Shown here: positions 32,493-45,945 of the stretch, piece after piece | How positions within the stretch are numbered: position 1 is the first letter of the stretch | Layout: each line of letters opens with the position of its first letter | DNA from: Lycium barbarum | Taxonomy: Eukaryota > Streptophyta > Magnoliopsida > Solanales > Solanaceae | DNA: 64,000 bases | Reading direction: 5' to 3' | Assembly: GCF_019175385.1 (NCBI RefSeq) | Contig: NC_083345.1 | Location: forward strand, 124,499,657-124,563,656 | Position numbers and translations under genes: made by a program | The notes under the pieces: generated by a model | Databases searched by the model: none | What the model was told of the DNA's origin: nothing | What the model saw: only the letters and a program-made list of their open reading frames with translations

Positions 32493-33576
32493 TGTCACGC
32501 CCCGAACCTGGGCCTGGACGTAACACGGCACCCGGTGCCTGACTACATGTGATCGAGCGAACCAACTGGCTGGCTTAATCAACATATGATACCAAAACAT
32601 AACTAATTTATAAAATAAAACTAACACATGCTGATTAACTAAAAGTCTGACTGAAATATCATAATGCGGAAATACTTAGACAATCTGAACATATCTGAAA
32701 GAAGCCAACATTGCTAAACCAAAACAACTGGACGACTGAGTATAACTGTCTACAAGGCTAACATAACAAATATCTGACTGTCTGAACTGTGTCTATGAAG
32801 CCTCTAAGAGTACTGAATAATAAAGTTGTCTATAAACTGAATTAACTAGATAGCTGACAACGCCCCGAAGGAATTTGGGGCTCACCAGTAGCTGATACGT
32901 GCACTCCTAAATAGCTGAGTCGTCAACCTGTATATCGATGCAGGCCCCCAAGCAATAAAAAGGGACATCAGCACATTTGAATTGTACTGGTATGTAAAGC
33001 AACTGAAGCAATAAAATACTGAAACTGAAACTGATAACTGTAACTGTAATAGCAAGGAAGTAGAGATATGAATACTCCTTGCTCTGTATCTGAATCATCT
33101 GTATTATCTGTGTTTGTATATGTGGGGCCTCGGCCCAATAATAAATGCACGTTATGGCCTCGGCCTAGTAGTGCGCCAATCAATGGCCTCGGCCATGTAT
33201 ACGTATACACAAGACTGTGCTGTGCCCTCGGGCAAAATCACATATGTATAATTATGGTTAATTAATAAGGACTGAGACCATAACAATAATGAACAATGCT
33301 GAACTGAAATAGACATGCTGGACTGAATTGAAAACACTGACCGTTTCTGAGCATACTGAATTTCTAGACTGAGACTCATGTGGTAACAATACATAAGTCT
33401 ATAAAGATTACGTGCTGAGTTCATGATATTCAAATTGATAACCATGAACGAATTCTGTAACTGTAACCCTAGAAGATAACAGTTCTATATCTTATCATGA
33501 AACTAGGGCTAAACTATATTCTGAGTCAAATTACTGACAAGTATGAAGAATGAGGCGTAGGGAGAATCGTGAACAT
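32493..33576 (-). repeat. 3' LTR of element C, outer part
   Basis: Matches 60077-61160. It contains four short GC palindromes (GGGGCCTCGGCCC, ATGGCCTCGGCCTA, ATGGCCTCGGCCAT, TGCCCTCGGGCA; about 33123-33232). Confidence 0.9.
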
Positions 33577-36076
33577 TGTCACGACCCAGCTAGGGGCCAC
33601 GACGGGTACCCGGAGCTAGTGACCGAGCACCGCTCACTCTACTACTTATCTAGCTCATTTAATACTCTTTTATCAATTTTACATACCAATTGTAGGAAAA
33701 TCATATTTAATCAAAATATAAACACTTTATATACATTTGCCCCTTGGCCATCAAAATAATATACATACATATGAAAACATTTTGTGAGACCATCTAACCC
33801 ATACTGCGTATCTACGAGCCTCTACTAACATAATGAATACATGGACGGAACAAGACTCCGTCATGCCCAAAATATGCATATATGAATGTACATCAAAAGA
33901 ATAGTCATAAGCACCTCCGAACAATGGAGTGCTATCTATCAGCTGACAGCTACTGAGGACCTGGGCCAAGCTCTTCTCCCTGTCTACCTGTGGGCATGAA
34001 CACAACGTCCGAAGAAAGGACGTCAGTACGAATATTGTACCGAGTATGAGAGGCATACATAATGAAAGGAAACATCAGTAATATGGGAAAAACATCAACA
34101 TGAGACATATGGATCTGACTGATAATCATAAATGAAGTAATGCATGCTATCTTACTCATACTCATCATCATAACATGTATGCATCATATGCAAGCTGCCC
34201 GTCCATGTCAGAACGGTGTGATAATCAATAATATTAGCCCGCATCCAGGCCTCCCGCGTCCGGGGTACCTTCTCATGCCGCCCACTAGTGGTGTCTGCCC
34301 ACGCCCGTAGGTCGTGGTGTATCCGTATCGCCGCCCGCCGAAGCGGTGTCTGCCCGGCCAACTAGGCCCGGTGTGAAATGCTCATGACATGATCAATATA
34401 AATGCTCATAGTAATATGCTTATCATAAAATACTTATCTTATCATAATGCGTATATAAGGCTCATGATCAACTTTACTCTATCGGGGTGACGTAAGGTCG
34501 TGATCCCCCGATTACATTATGAAACCATCATGGACATTCTGCCCCACCTTGAAAGGACTAGTACATAAGGTGAGTGTAGGCAAGTAATAACATCATCATC
34601 ATTCTAGTGTCATCATATCGTATAACTCACCTCATCATAGACATTCATAAGTATAAGATTTTAACTTCTTAGAATGCAAGAACTTATAAAAGGAATAGGG
34701 ATTCAAGTTAAAGGATTCATGCCATTAGAAAGAAGGACTAGCCTCACATACCTTGGTCGTTTAGCTAAGATATCGCTCGCTTGTTCTCCGTCGATATCAC
34801 GTCTTTACCTTCATAAGAGAATTCGGATCAACATTAGTAAACTAACTACAAGAACGCATCGCTCATTCTAGGAAAAGTTGGGCAACGCTTCCTTCGCTCA
34901 TGCCACTTTTCTCACTTTCTATATCAACTCCCAATATTCATAATATTATTCGCAGTATCATGATCGACAATCGTCATTTACGTACATTTGGCAAAATCCA
35001 CCATTTTCCTCCAATTTTCCTTTATTTCTACTTCTAGCTCATCCTTGCGTTTTCATGCATTTAATGCTTGTTTCATGATAAAACATCATTTATAACGTAT
35101 TATTACTCACAACACTTCAATATTCATAGTTCAATTCCACTATCATTCATTCATGCCACTATTCACTCAATAATGACCCATTTCTATGTTCTTTTACATT
35201 TCAAGTGTCTAAGCTTTCCAATACTTCAAACTACATGGAATAATCATAAAACTTACCTTGGATGATGGTTGAACAATCCTTAAGTTGAAATACTTCAATT
35301 AGCCACAACCCTAGTTCCACCTTCTTGGGAATTTCTTGACTTAGAAGATCCTTTGATGTGTTCTTACACTTGATTCCATGAAATTAGTGTTGTTGGTCTT
35401 GATATTCCCTTTAATTCTCTTGAATTCTTGTGGAGGAATTATTTGGAATGTTCTAGAGGTCTCTTGAGTTGTTGGGTGAATAATGAAGGAATATGAAGCC
35501 TAAGCCCCTTTTTAAAATCACAAAATCTAATCTTTAATGAATTCTCGTCGGGGTGAACAGTGGTCGTAAACCACCATATACGGACCGTATTTTGATTTAC
35601 GGTCCGTCCACTGTGGTCGTTTTTAAGCATTCCCAAAAACAGAAAGTTTGGCTGGGGATTGTGGCGATTTACGACTGAGGTTTAAGGTCCGTAAACCAGT
35701 TTACGGGCCGTCCTCCAAGTCGTATTTAACTATTTCAAAGACAGAAAGTTTGGCTGATGGACATGGTAGTTTACGACCTGGTTTACGGTCCGTAAACCAG
35801 TTTACGGGCCGTAAACTGGGTCGTATTTGACCATATTCAACATTTACAGAAAGTTGAGATTTTTGACAAGCTGGAGGACGACTGCACTATACGGTCCGTA
35901 AATCACTTTACGGGCCGTATAGTGCCATATACGACCACTATGCTGAAAAATTTTCCGCGACTTTCTTATTTCCAAAAATTCTTAATTAGCCATTCCCGAC
36001 TTAATAAAACATCATTCACTAAATTTTCATCATTCCACTCATCACACAAGTACGGAGAAATTTCCGAGGTGTAACA
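33577..36076 (-). repeat. 3' LTR of element B
   Basis: In sense it starts TGTTACACCTCGG and ends CTGGGTCGTGACA. It contains the paired-hairpin block (ACGTCC 34005-34010 with GGACGT 34018-34023; AGTAC 34025-34029 with GTACC 34037-34041) and a palindrome array (35557-35945; TTTACGG(T/G)CCGTAAA types) in two units of about 105 bases. About 20 bases of a palindrome unit are missing from the other LTR. Confidence 0.92.
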
Positions 36077-36280
36077 TTTTTCCCTCCTTTTGGAACATTC
36101 GTCCTCGAATGTTCGACACTCGGGGATTCTGGAAAATTTTTGCCAGAGTTTCCTTTGTAAGGTGGATACTACCTTTCCATTACAACACCCACAATATCTT
36201 TGCCTCACAGGGCTATATCACAATATCAACACATTTATGGCCACACACGACTAAAAACATAAAATTAATACATACATACC
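36077..36280 (-). other. 3' untranslated region, hairpin and polypurine tract of element B
   Basis: The purine tract (sense AAAAGGAGGGAAAAA) abuts the LTR at 36077-36092. A perfect 9-bp-arm hairpin GAACATTCG-TCCT-CGAATGTTC lies at 36093-36114 (sense loop AGGA). No gene. Confidence 0.85.
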
Positions 36281-38775
36281 TTACACCATCGACATCTCAT
36301 CTTGAATCTCTTCTGGGGATTGGAACAAATGGGGGTACATGGATTTCATCTTCTCCTCAGCTTCCCAAGTCATTTCTTCCCGATTATTGTTCCGCCATAG
36401 AACTTTGACTGAAGCAACCTCTTTATTCCGAAGCCTTCGCACTTGTCTATCCAAAATGGCAATGGGCATCTCCTCGTATGTTAGCTCCTCTGTTACTTGC
36501 ACATCATCAATCGGGACTATTCTTGTTGGGTCGCCAATACACTTGCGGAGCATCGAAAGATGGAATACTGGATGCACGGATTCGAGCTCTGAAGGCAAGT
36601 CCAATTCGTAGGCTACTCGACCCACCTTGCGAATGATTTGGTAGGGTCCGATATATCTGGGACTTAGCTTTCCTTTCTTGCCAAATCTCATCACTCCCTT
36701 CATCGGCGATACCTTCAGGAACACCCAATCGCCCACCTGAAATTCCAAATCTCGTCGGCGATTATCTACATAAGACTTTTGGTGACTTTGAGCTGTTAAC
36801 AGTCGGTCTCGAATCACTTTAACCTTTTCAACTGCTTGTTGGATCAAGTCGGGGCCTATCAATTGTACTTCTCCGGTTTCAAACCATCCAATTGGAGATC
36901 TGCATTTTCTTCCATATAACGCTTCATACGGGGCCATTTGAATGTTGGAATGATAGTTGTTATTATAGGCAAATTCAATAAGAGGCAAATGCTCATCCCA
37001 ATTACCGCCAAAGTCCAATACACATGCCCGTAGCATATCCTCTAAGGTCTGAATAGTGCGCTCGGCTTGTCCGTCAGTCTGCGGATGGAACGCCGTGCTG
37101 AGCTTAACTTAGGTACCTAGACCTTCTTGGAAGGACTTCCAGAACTTGGCTGTGAACTGTGCCCCTCTGTCTGTGATAATGGCCAAAGGAATACCGTGAA
37201 GTCGTACAATCTCCTTGAGATACAATTTAGCATAATCTTCCGCTGAATATATGGTCCTAACGGGGAGAAAATGAGTTGCTTTCGTGAGTCTATCCACGAT
37301 CACCCATATAGAATCATACTTCCCTCGCGTACGGGGTAATCCCACCACAAAATCCATGTTAATTTCTTCCCATTTTCACGTAGGAATTTCCATTGCTTGC
37401 AATAACCCTCATGGCTTTTGATGCTCGGCATTCACTTGCTGGCAATTCGGACACTGTGCTACAAATTCTGCTATGTCTCGGTTCATGCCGTCCCACCTGT
37501 ATACCAATTTGAGATCGTGGTACATCTTGGTTGCACCTGGATGAATAGAATACCGGGAATAATGTGCTTCCTCTAAAATCCGTTGGCGCAAGTTTGCCAC
37601 ATTCGGTACACATAGCCGGCCTCGATATCTAAGAACCCCTTCTATGGAAACTTCGAATGGAGACTCTTCCTTTTCCTGAGATAGATCTCGATAGTGGCTT
37701 AACTGAGGATCTTCATATTGCCGTTCCTTCACTTCTAGATTCAATGATGAAACTGTGGGGTCATTGACGCTAATACCTGCATCTCCTGAATCAATGGCCC
37801 GTACGCCGAGACTTGCTAACCGATGGACTTCACGAACCATTTCTCGCTTTTCCGAAGGAACTCCCCATAAACTACCCATCGATCGGCGGCTAAGTGCATC
37901 TGCTACTACATTCGCCTTCCCTGGATGATACAGAATGTTCACATCATAATCCTTCAGTAATTCCAACCATCTCCTTTGCCGCAGGTTCAACTCCTTCTGT
38001 TTGAAAATATATTGAAGGCTTTTGTGATCCGTATAGACGTCCACGTGCACACCATATAAGTAGTGTCTCCATATTTTCAATGCATGAATGACCGCAGCTA
38101 GCTCAAGATCATGAGTGGGATAATTCTGTTCATGTTTTCGCAACTGTCTCGAAGCATAAGCAATAACTTTTCCATTCTGCATCAACACACATCCTAATCC
38201 CACACCGGAGGCGTCACAATATACTACATAGCCATCTGATCCTTCTGGAAGTGTTAGCACTGGCGCTGAGGTCAACTTGTTTTTCAACTCTTGGAAGCTA
38301 CGCTCACAGGCATCACTCCACTGGAATTTAGCCGACTTCTGGGTTAACTTTGTCAATGGGGCTGAAATAGATGAGAAGCCTTCTACGAATCTTCGATAAT
38401 AACCTGCCAAACCCAGAAAACTACGAACTTCTGTAGGCGTCGTAGGCCTTGGCCAAGTCTTCACAGCTTCTATTTTCTGAGTGTCAACTCGAACACCATC
38501 ATCCGAAATAACATGACCCAGGAATGCAACAGAATTAAGCCAAAACTCGCACTTCGAAAACTTTGCATACAGTTCTCGATCTCGAAGAACGCCAAGAACA
38601 ATTCTTAGATGATCTGCATGTTCTGATTCTGTGCGAGAGTACATCAAAATATCGTCGATGAACACTATCACAAAAAGGTCCAAGAACGGCCTGAACACAT
38701 TATTCATTAAATTCATGAACACTGCCGGGGCATTCGTCAATCCGAACGACATTACTTGAAACTCGTAGTGACCAT
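36281..38775 (-). pseudogene. pol: pol of element B: RT C-terminal part, RNase H, integrase, chromodomain
   Basis: It reads in one frame from the edge of insertion D to 36281. Visible are FIDDILMYS (RT catalytic Asp pair), YCDASG (RNase H), [10 protein letters not shown] and CPNCQQ (integrase zinc finger), MDFVVGLP and DRGAQF (catalytic Asp residues), [11 protein letters not shown] (Glu) and the chromodomain-like [16 protein letters not shown] near the end. Three in-frame stops fall near 37406, 37370 and 37107. Two correspond to TGG-to-TGA and CAA-to-TAA relative to element A. The integrase would be lost even without insertion D. Confidence 0.9.
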
Positions 38776-41700
38776 TGTCATGCGCCATTTTAACCGGGTT
38801 AAATTAGAGGTACAACATATTGATGATTCCTGTTTTTGTTTGTTAAGGAGTCGCCACCTAATTATTTATGGTGAATTAGGACACCTAAAGTTTATCAAAG
38901 TTATTTTCTAAAGTTAGCTCTGTTTAAGGTCTGCGAAACTTAAGATTCTAGGTAAGGGTTCAATTAGTCTAAAGGAAAGGTATTAGGCACCCTTTAAGAC
39001 CCATTAACAATGGTTAACCGACCAGACTTACAATTAGTTAGGCTAAGTGTAAACATAGTATTATAGAAAAGAACGTAGCTTCGTAAATGTGACTAAAGTT
39101 ATAAATAAACATATAAGAATGCCATTTAAAATAGGACCTGTAGAAAAGTAATAATTTGTATAAAAGAGTATTTCTAATGCTATTTTGAATACGACTTGTA
39201 AATGTTGTTAAGGTTTTAAACGAAAGCATAATAGTGTTGTTTAAAATAATACTTGTAGAAAACGTAATAATTTGCGTAAAAGAAGATTCTAAATGTTAAA
39301 TGAGACTTAAAGATATGGCTAAGCCCTTAAATGAAAAATATAGTAATGTTATTCAAAATAAGATTTGTAGAAAATAGGATGATTTGTCTATGAGTAAATA
39401 GTCTTTTAAAAGATAATGCGACGAATGTGATTCTTTAAGTAAAATGATATTATATGAATATGATGGTATGGAAATGCCTGGACTTATCTTTCTATTTCTA
39501 TCACTCTTTATTTAACCAATTTTTGGCTAAAAATATGTATAGTTAGGTAAATCTTGATAATGTTTATAAAATATAATTGGATCCCTACTCAATGACGTTT
39601 TGAAATTCATAAGATAGTAAGAGTGGAAAATGATTTCTTTAACCCAAAAATATATGGGCATACTATTTGAAAATCAATTACTCAAATAAATGTTATAGAT
39701 ACTATGAATAGTTTTAAAAATAGAAGTGAATGTAATTCGTGGTATTAACTACCCATTATTAAACTAAAACCCTTAATGTCACTAAGGTTTATCTTAATTA
39801 ACAAGCACAAATGTTAGTCATACAATGCACATTAAATGCACACAACAATAAAAATGGAAGGGTAGATATAATGTAAATGCGCTTGGCCCATTCGGACTGC
39901 TGTGGTCTGTTTGCAGCTGGGCTTCGGCCCAGTAACAATTTTTATATGTGTTGCTGCTGCTGTCACGCCTATTGGGCTTTGGCCCAGATTTTTATTTCCT
40001 TGTTTGGCTGAGGATGAAGCCGACTCGAGAGGAATTGTGTTGGGCCTTTGGCCCAACGTCAAAATGCGGGAGAAGATGACAAGTCGCTTGGACTCGTATG
40101 CGAGATGTCATGCATAAAAATGAAAGAAAAAGAATTAGTACAACGAGGATTTACAAGAGGATAATCTAAACTTTAAAGAAAATGCACATTTTAAACAAAC
40201 ACAAAGGTCATGGATTAATTTCAACGGAATACTGGAATCAACTTTAACTGAAGCATTATATTAAAAATCTATAACTTGAGACAAAACAAACTAACTCCTG
40301 GAATTGGTATTGGAATCAGACACAGCTTATTCCTAGAAGATCAGACCATTATTCATTTCAGACAACATACACATGGGTCAAAATTGTTTAAATCCTCTTT
40401 GTTAGAGCTTCAACACACACTACTGATTACACTAACTAAATAAAACTTGCGTGCTGTTTTACTTGAGATGCTTTAATCAACCACACAGTCCAACCCGAAT
40501 GAAGGAAATTAATCTTAAGGATATATATATATAGACACTTTCAAAGCAAGATGCTAGGCATATATTTATCAAGAGAACATGTGTAATTTTGGAATTATAA
40601 TAGAAAGAAATAAATAGCTTTGATATGAGAATGACACTTCTTCTAACAAAACTAAATCGAAGTCTGCCCAGTTGAACTCGAAAAGGAAAGTATTCAGCCC
40701 ATATGTATTACTAGAGCAATGAGTAAACAAAGTCTTGACCTGTTATCATCCTTTGGTAAATCATTTTATCCGATTAAATCAGAAAATATTACTAAGCCTT
40801 CACATAAGAAGTTCTAAACAGTCCTTGTTTATTTAGCTACGACAACAAGTTCTAAACATGAACTAAAACTCTATGCTTTTATGACGAACTAGAAATGAAT
40901 ACTCGATCATGCTCCGCAAACGGAAAATAAACATCTCACCCAATTAAATCAAGCAAAGCATGAACCGAACTAACAATTAATATTGGTTCAGGTCTCACAC
41001 ACAAAAAGGAAAAACTAATACTAAAATAAACTAAGTAAGCATAAATGGACAGAACTAGAAAATGAAAAGCACTAGCAATAAAAGGAGAATTACCAAACTA
41101 ATGACTCATATCCTCTAAGACTGATCAAATGACAATTCATTAAAACTTAACTAAGTGAAGGCTAACCAGTAAAAGACATCCCGATAGATTAATAATCGAC
41201 TACAAGCAAGCAAAACAGATGTGGAGATTTTAACAACATCCCAAAATGAAAACATAACACGAAAATGAAAGGGAGAGGATTGAGGATTATACGATAAAGC
41301 AGAATTAAAATTAAAACAGAACTGAGCTACGGGAATTTGAAAACAAATAGAATTGAACGAAAACAATACTATGATGAGGAAACTGAATATTTAATCGAGA
41401 ATAAACTAGGTTGAACAGAGACTTATTTAAACTAATGTTTAAACACACATAGAAACTGTCGGACTGGCTATATCATACGGAAAACAGTCCTTAAAGTTCC
41501 AAATCAAGTTCTTGAAATAAAATGTACAAAACTAGAGTATGTTAACAGCCATGCCAAACAACATAGAGAATAAAGGAAACAAAACAGCGCAATAAATTAA
41601 AGTAACAACATTATTTAACATAACTATATAGACTACTCGTTTTAGAAGGCATACTCACACTCAAACTGGACAGAACCTGTTTGACACACTATTGCATAAC

Positions 41701-43961
41701 TGTGACTGGGCAGGAATAGTAGAAGAAACGAGCAAATGGTCTTTCAATTTGCTAAATCAAGCTAAATACAATTTAGTTCAATAAGCACAGTTCAGGTTCG
41801 GATGAGCTTGCAAATATAAATGCAGGTTAATATCAAGGTTTAACAGCAATGGCATACAAACTCCAAGATAAAGATTGTTTTTAGGTTACTGATTATATTA
41901 GTAAAGGGCCAGTCCCATATGATAGTAGTGATATCGAAACATACAGCAACATTTTAACTCAAGAGTGCAACATCTGCCTGTCCTAAGCAAGGCAGCAATG
42001 ACCTCTCATAATGCTAACCACAAACTAAGAAGCAACAAAATATGTCTTTAAAGAAAAGGAAACATCAGCAGATTCTCAGAGAAAAAAAAACAGCAATAAC
42101 ATGTTTTCATTTATTGGCTTCAAAATAGGTAGGGCATAATAGTAGAGAACGAACCGAAAAGAAATGGAAAGGACTGAACCGGCTTAATCGAACATATACT
42201 AAAGCGTGATGAGAACTGAACAAGCTCGGGGTTGTGCACCCCTAATCAAACAAGTTCCACTATATATAGCACAAACTGCCTCAATTAAGCAGATACGACA
42301 GAGTTATTTAAGAAAATAAATTTCTGTAAACGAGGTATGCCAGCAGATTTTAACAATACACTTACTGAGCAGAATTTGAATTCACCAACTATCAGCAAAT
42401 GACTAACATAGAACTTTCTGTGTTTATGAGCCAAAAGGGTGCTAATAGAACTGAGCATAGAATGTAAACTGGAGACCAAATCAAATCAGTAAACAACCTT
42501 GCCATGTCATATGACCATTTTATCGTATCTAACCCAAGCAGATTTCATTCATGACAGGGATATATTACTTAAACAAACAGAATAAAAGAGAGACAGTGCT
42601 GGCCTGTTTTAATCATATACATAATATACCTAAGATATACACACCATGGTGTGTATATCAGATGTATATCGAATGTATACCTTCGTCTTACCTAGACAGC
42701 TTACTGTATACCATATGTATATTCGGCTCTAAACGGGTTTTAAATTATGGAAATTCAGTCTAAACATCCAAACCACAATATACGTCTTTCAAATTCATTT
42801 CAGCGATTAATATTCTATCCTAGCAGCTCCCAAACATCAAAGAAATAATAGGAAAACCAAGAAACTACCTAGCTACTACAACGAAAACAGAAATGAGCCA
42901 GAATTCTAACTAAAGCGGAAACTAAATATTAAAAGCAATAAATGTATCAGGGTTTACCTTTTTTGTGTGCAATGAAATGGGGTGTCGAAGTCGTCGAATC
43001 TATGCCCGAACTCGACAAAACTCGAACCCGATCAAAGTAACCAAAGTCTCAGACTAAAAAATGAAAGTAGAGTAATATGTTGGCTGTTTTTTGTTGATTA
43101 AAACTTGTGTTTTGTAGGGGATTTTCGTGGTTCCCAATCCTTGGGTTCCTCCTCTCTTTTTGTTCGATCTCCCTCTCTCTTTATAGAGTGAGGAGAGGGG
43201 AGCGTGTGAGAGAGGAGTGGGGAACAGCGTGTGGGGGGCAAAGGAAAGTGGATGTGGCAGAGGCATGATGCGGCGAACGTGGAGATGGCAGGGGAGGGAT
43301 GGAGAGAACGTGAGGGAGACAGGGGAGAGTGGGAGCAGAGGCGTGAGGGGTGAAAAGGGGAGGGGTGAGCGGCGGTGAGGAGATAAGAGAAAGGAAAGGG
43401 AAAAAGGTTTTAGGTTGAAGGGATTAGGTTAAGGAGGAAGAGGTGGGCTGGACCGGTTCGGGTAATGGGCTGGTCCGAATGGAAATGGTAATGGGCTGGT
43501 CCGTTTTTTGTATTTTAGTTGGGTTAAAAATGTGGGTTGGGTATTAAATGCGGGTTGTTTATTTGGGTAGGGAAATAATATTGCATTTGTATTTTGGGCC
43601 ATTGATTTGGCTGAAAATTGTTGATTCTTCCTCCTCTATTTAATTATTTTTGGGTTTCTAATTTAATAGCTAGTACAGTACATGCTATATAAAGACAATT
43701 AATAATTAATATGTAGAAGATAAGGATTTTACAAAGTGTCGTCTTGTAATTAATTTAACGATTCCAAACCCAAAAATGAAACGATGACGAACATTTAAAA
43801 TTTATGATAAAGTAATACTAGTAATATTGATAGTAAAGTAATGAAAATGAAAGTATTGATATTAATTATACTAAAAATAAAGTTTTTGGCTTATCAATGA
43901 ATTTAGAACCCCGAGTAAATAAAATTAAATAAGGAGGGACAAAATTGGGTGTCAACAGATG
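38776..43961 (-). repeat. 3' LTR of element D (5.2 kb)
   Basis: Long LTR starting (sense) TGTTGACACCCAATTTTGTC. It contains a sense TATA box (CTCTATAAAGAGAG, about 43180), purine-rich GA tracts (43190-43420) and three GGGC/GCCC palindromes (39916-40060). GGTATTAGGCACCC near 38980 is a motif seen in Ogre/Tat LTRs. No gene; short frames are chance. Confidence 0.8.
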
Positions 43962-44639
43962 CCCCTCTTCGATCGTAGACGATGTAAGAGTCTTCGGGCA
44001 AAGAAGTTGACGTAGTAGTCAATTTTGTTTCGACCGACAAATACGAAATTGAGAAAATATTATGGTCGAACCTGTCGAGCGAATGTTATTTATGGATTTA
44101 TCACTTTGCAAGTGTTGTGGACAGGTGACGAGAACGTTCAAGAATTAAGCATATGCTTATAGCCTCCTAATTATAAATGTGGCGCGCAACACACTTTTAA
44201 GTAGGACTCTACTAGACACGATGTAAATTCTCAAAAAAAATGCCCCAGTGTTGAGTTATGGAGACACTGGGATATAGAAAAGGATACGAGATTGTGAATA
44301 GAGTTGATTGAGTAGAGTTTTAGCGGGGGATATGAAAGAAGATTCTTGGATAACCTACGTATCATATGTTTGTAGATGTGGGCGGAGTCGAGTTCGAGAG
44401 TAGATTCGTGCCCTTTGCTTGGGAGTTTGATATTCCTCTTCAACATGTTTGCCCCAGTTCACTGCGTAAGATAAAGTTCCACGTTGCGCTGTGTCTCTGC
44501 ACGTACATTGTATTTTCTGTCAAAGCTGAAATTTATGTCACAATTAGTAATAAAGTCTGGATAAAGTTGAAAGTACGAAATTTATAAAGAATGTAAAAAT
44601 GATAGTAAATATGAGTGTGGGAATGAAAATGAAGCCGTG

Positions 44640-45340
44640 TGGCCAATGATGTCTCTGGTTTTCTTCAGGGACTTGATGATATGACATCTCCAGTAGTTTT
44701 CGGAGATTTAATGAAGACTCCCGTACAGTCCGGGGTAAAGTCGTAAAGTGGATGATGTCTCCGGTTGTCTTCGGAGGCTCAATGATAATCCCTGTAAAGT
44801 TCAGGGTAAAGTTGTTAAAGTTGATAAAGTAAATGATAAAGTAGAGGGTAAAGTCGTAGTGTAGCCGTCTGGCTTATGCGTATGAGGCCGTGTAGCCATG
44901 TGATGTCTCCGGTTGTCTTCGGGGACTTGATGGTAATCCCTGCAAAGTTCAGGATAAAGTCATTAAAGTCGGTAAAGTGAATGATAAAGTAGAGAGTAAA
45001 GTCGTAGTGTAACCGTCTGGCTTATGCATATGAGGCTGTATAGCCGAATGATGCCCTCGGTTGTCTTCGGAGACTTAATGATGATCCCTGCAAAGTTCAG
45101 GATAAAGTCGTTAAAAGTTGGTAAAGTAAATGATAAAGTAATTGGTAAAGTAAAGTGATGGTGTAGCCATTTGGCTAATGCGGAAGAGGCTGAATAGCCA
45201 AATGATGCCTCCGGTTGTCTTCGGAGATTTAATGTTGATTCCTGTAAAGTTCAGAGTAAAGTGGTTAAAGTTGGTAAAGTATATGATAAAGTATTTGATA
45301 AAGTATGGAGTAAGGTGATAACATAGACGTTTGGCTGATG
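44640..45340. repeat. ~150-bp tandem repeat in element D
   Basis: GGTTGTCTTCGG recurs near 44762, 44911, 45060 and 45209 (spacings about 149-150), with a diverged first copy near 44657. Units also contain AAAGTTCAGG(A/G)TAAAGT and a GCCGT(C/T)TGGCT motif. Confidence 0.88.
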
Positions 45341-45759
45341 ATGTTGACGGTATCGTGACAGGCTGAATTAACGGTACGTAATTCTGATTTGGTTCGTCTT
45401 TAACCTACAAAACAGGTATGTTTTTTAATGCAGTCATAAAGTTGTTGTGATAAAAATGAAATTAAAGATAGAGTTAGAAATAAAGCCGTTTGGCTTTTGA
45501 GGCGAGGCCATGATGAGCCAGATGATGTTTTCGATCGTGATTGATAGACTTGACTGTTGATCTCGCGGTCTTTAAATTCCTGCACTCAAAGAAAAATTCT
45601 TAGTTTGGGAGGGGGAATTTGATTCGTGTTGATTCGAAGCTTGACGTTGTTGGCGCTCCATTCGTCTTGTTTGTTTGGATCTTGTGATCTCCGTTCAAGC
45701 TTTGGTAGATGAACAATAGTGAAACGATTGAAAGAAAGTGTCTCATTTGAAAGGTATGC

Positions 45760-45945
45760 ATATAAGTATATGTATAAGGAGATGTGACTATATGTATATA
45801 AGTTGTGAAATATATATGTGTAAATGTATGTATGTAAGGAAAGATATATATGTAAATATATGTATGTAATGAAAGATATATGTGTAAATATATATGTAAT
45901 GAAAGATATATGTGTAAATATATATATATATATATATATATGTGA
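45760..45945. repeat. ATATGT/GTAAAT microsatellite
   Basis: Low-complexity run of ATATATGTGTAAAT and GTAATGAAAGATAT units ending in (AT)n. Open frames on the - strand here (strings of Y, I, T) are artefacts. Confidence 0.9.

Noticed and set aside
33152..33445. 97-codon - strand frame, repeated near 60736-61050
   Set aside because: Both copies are within the LTRs of element C; the open frame is a by-product of LTR identity.
37359..37613. Alternative 84-codon - strand frame over integrase of B
   Set aside because: It is an out-of-frame shadow of the integrase zinc-finger region.
43054..43266. Pro/Leu-rich 70-codon frame
   Set aside because: It overlaps the GA-rich tract and TATA region of D's LTR; composition explains it.
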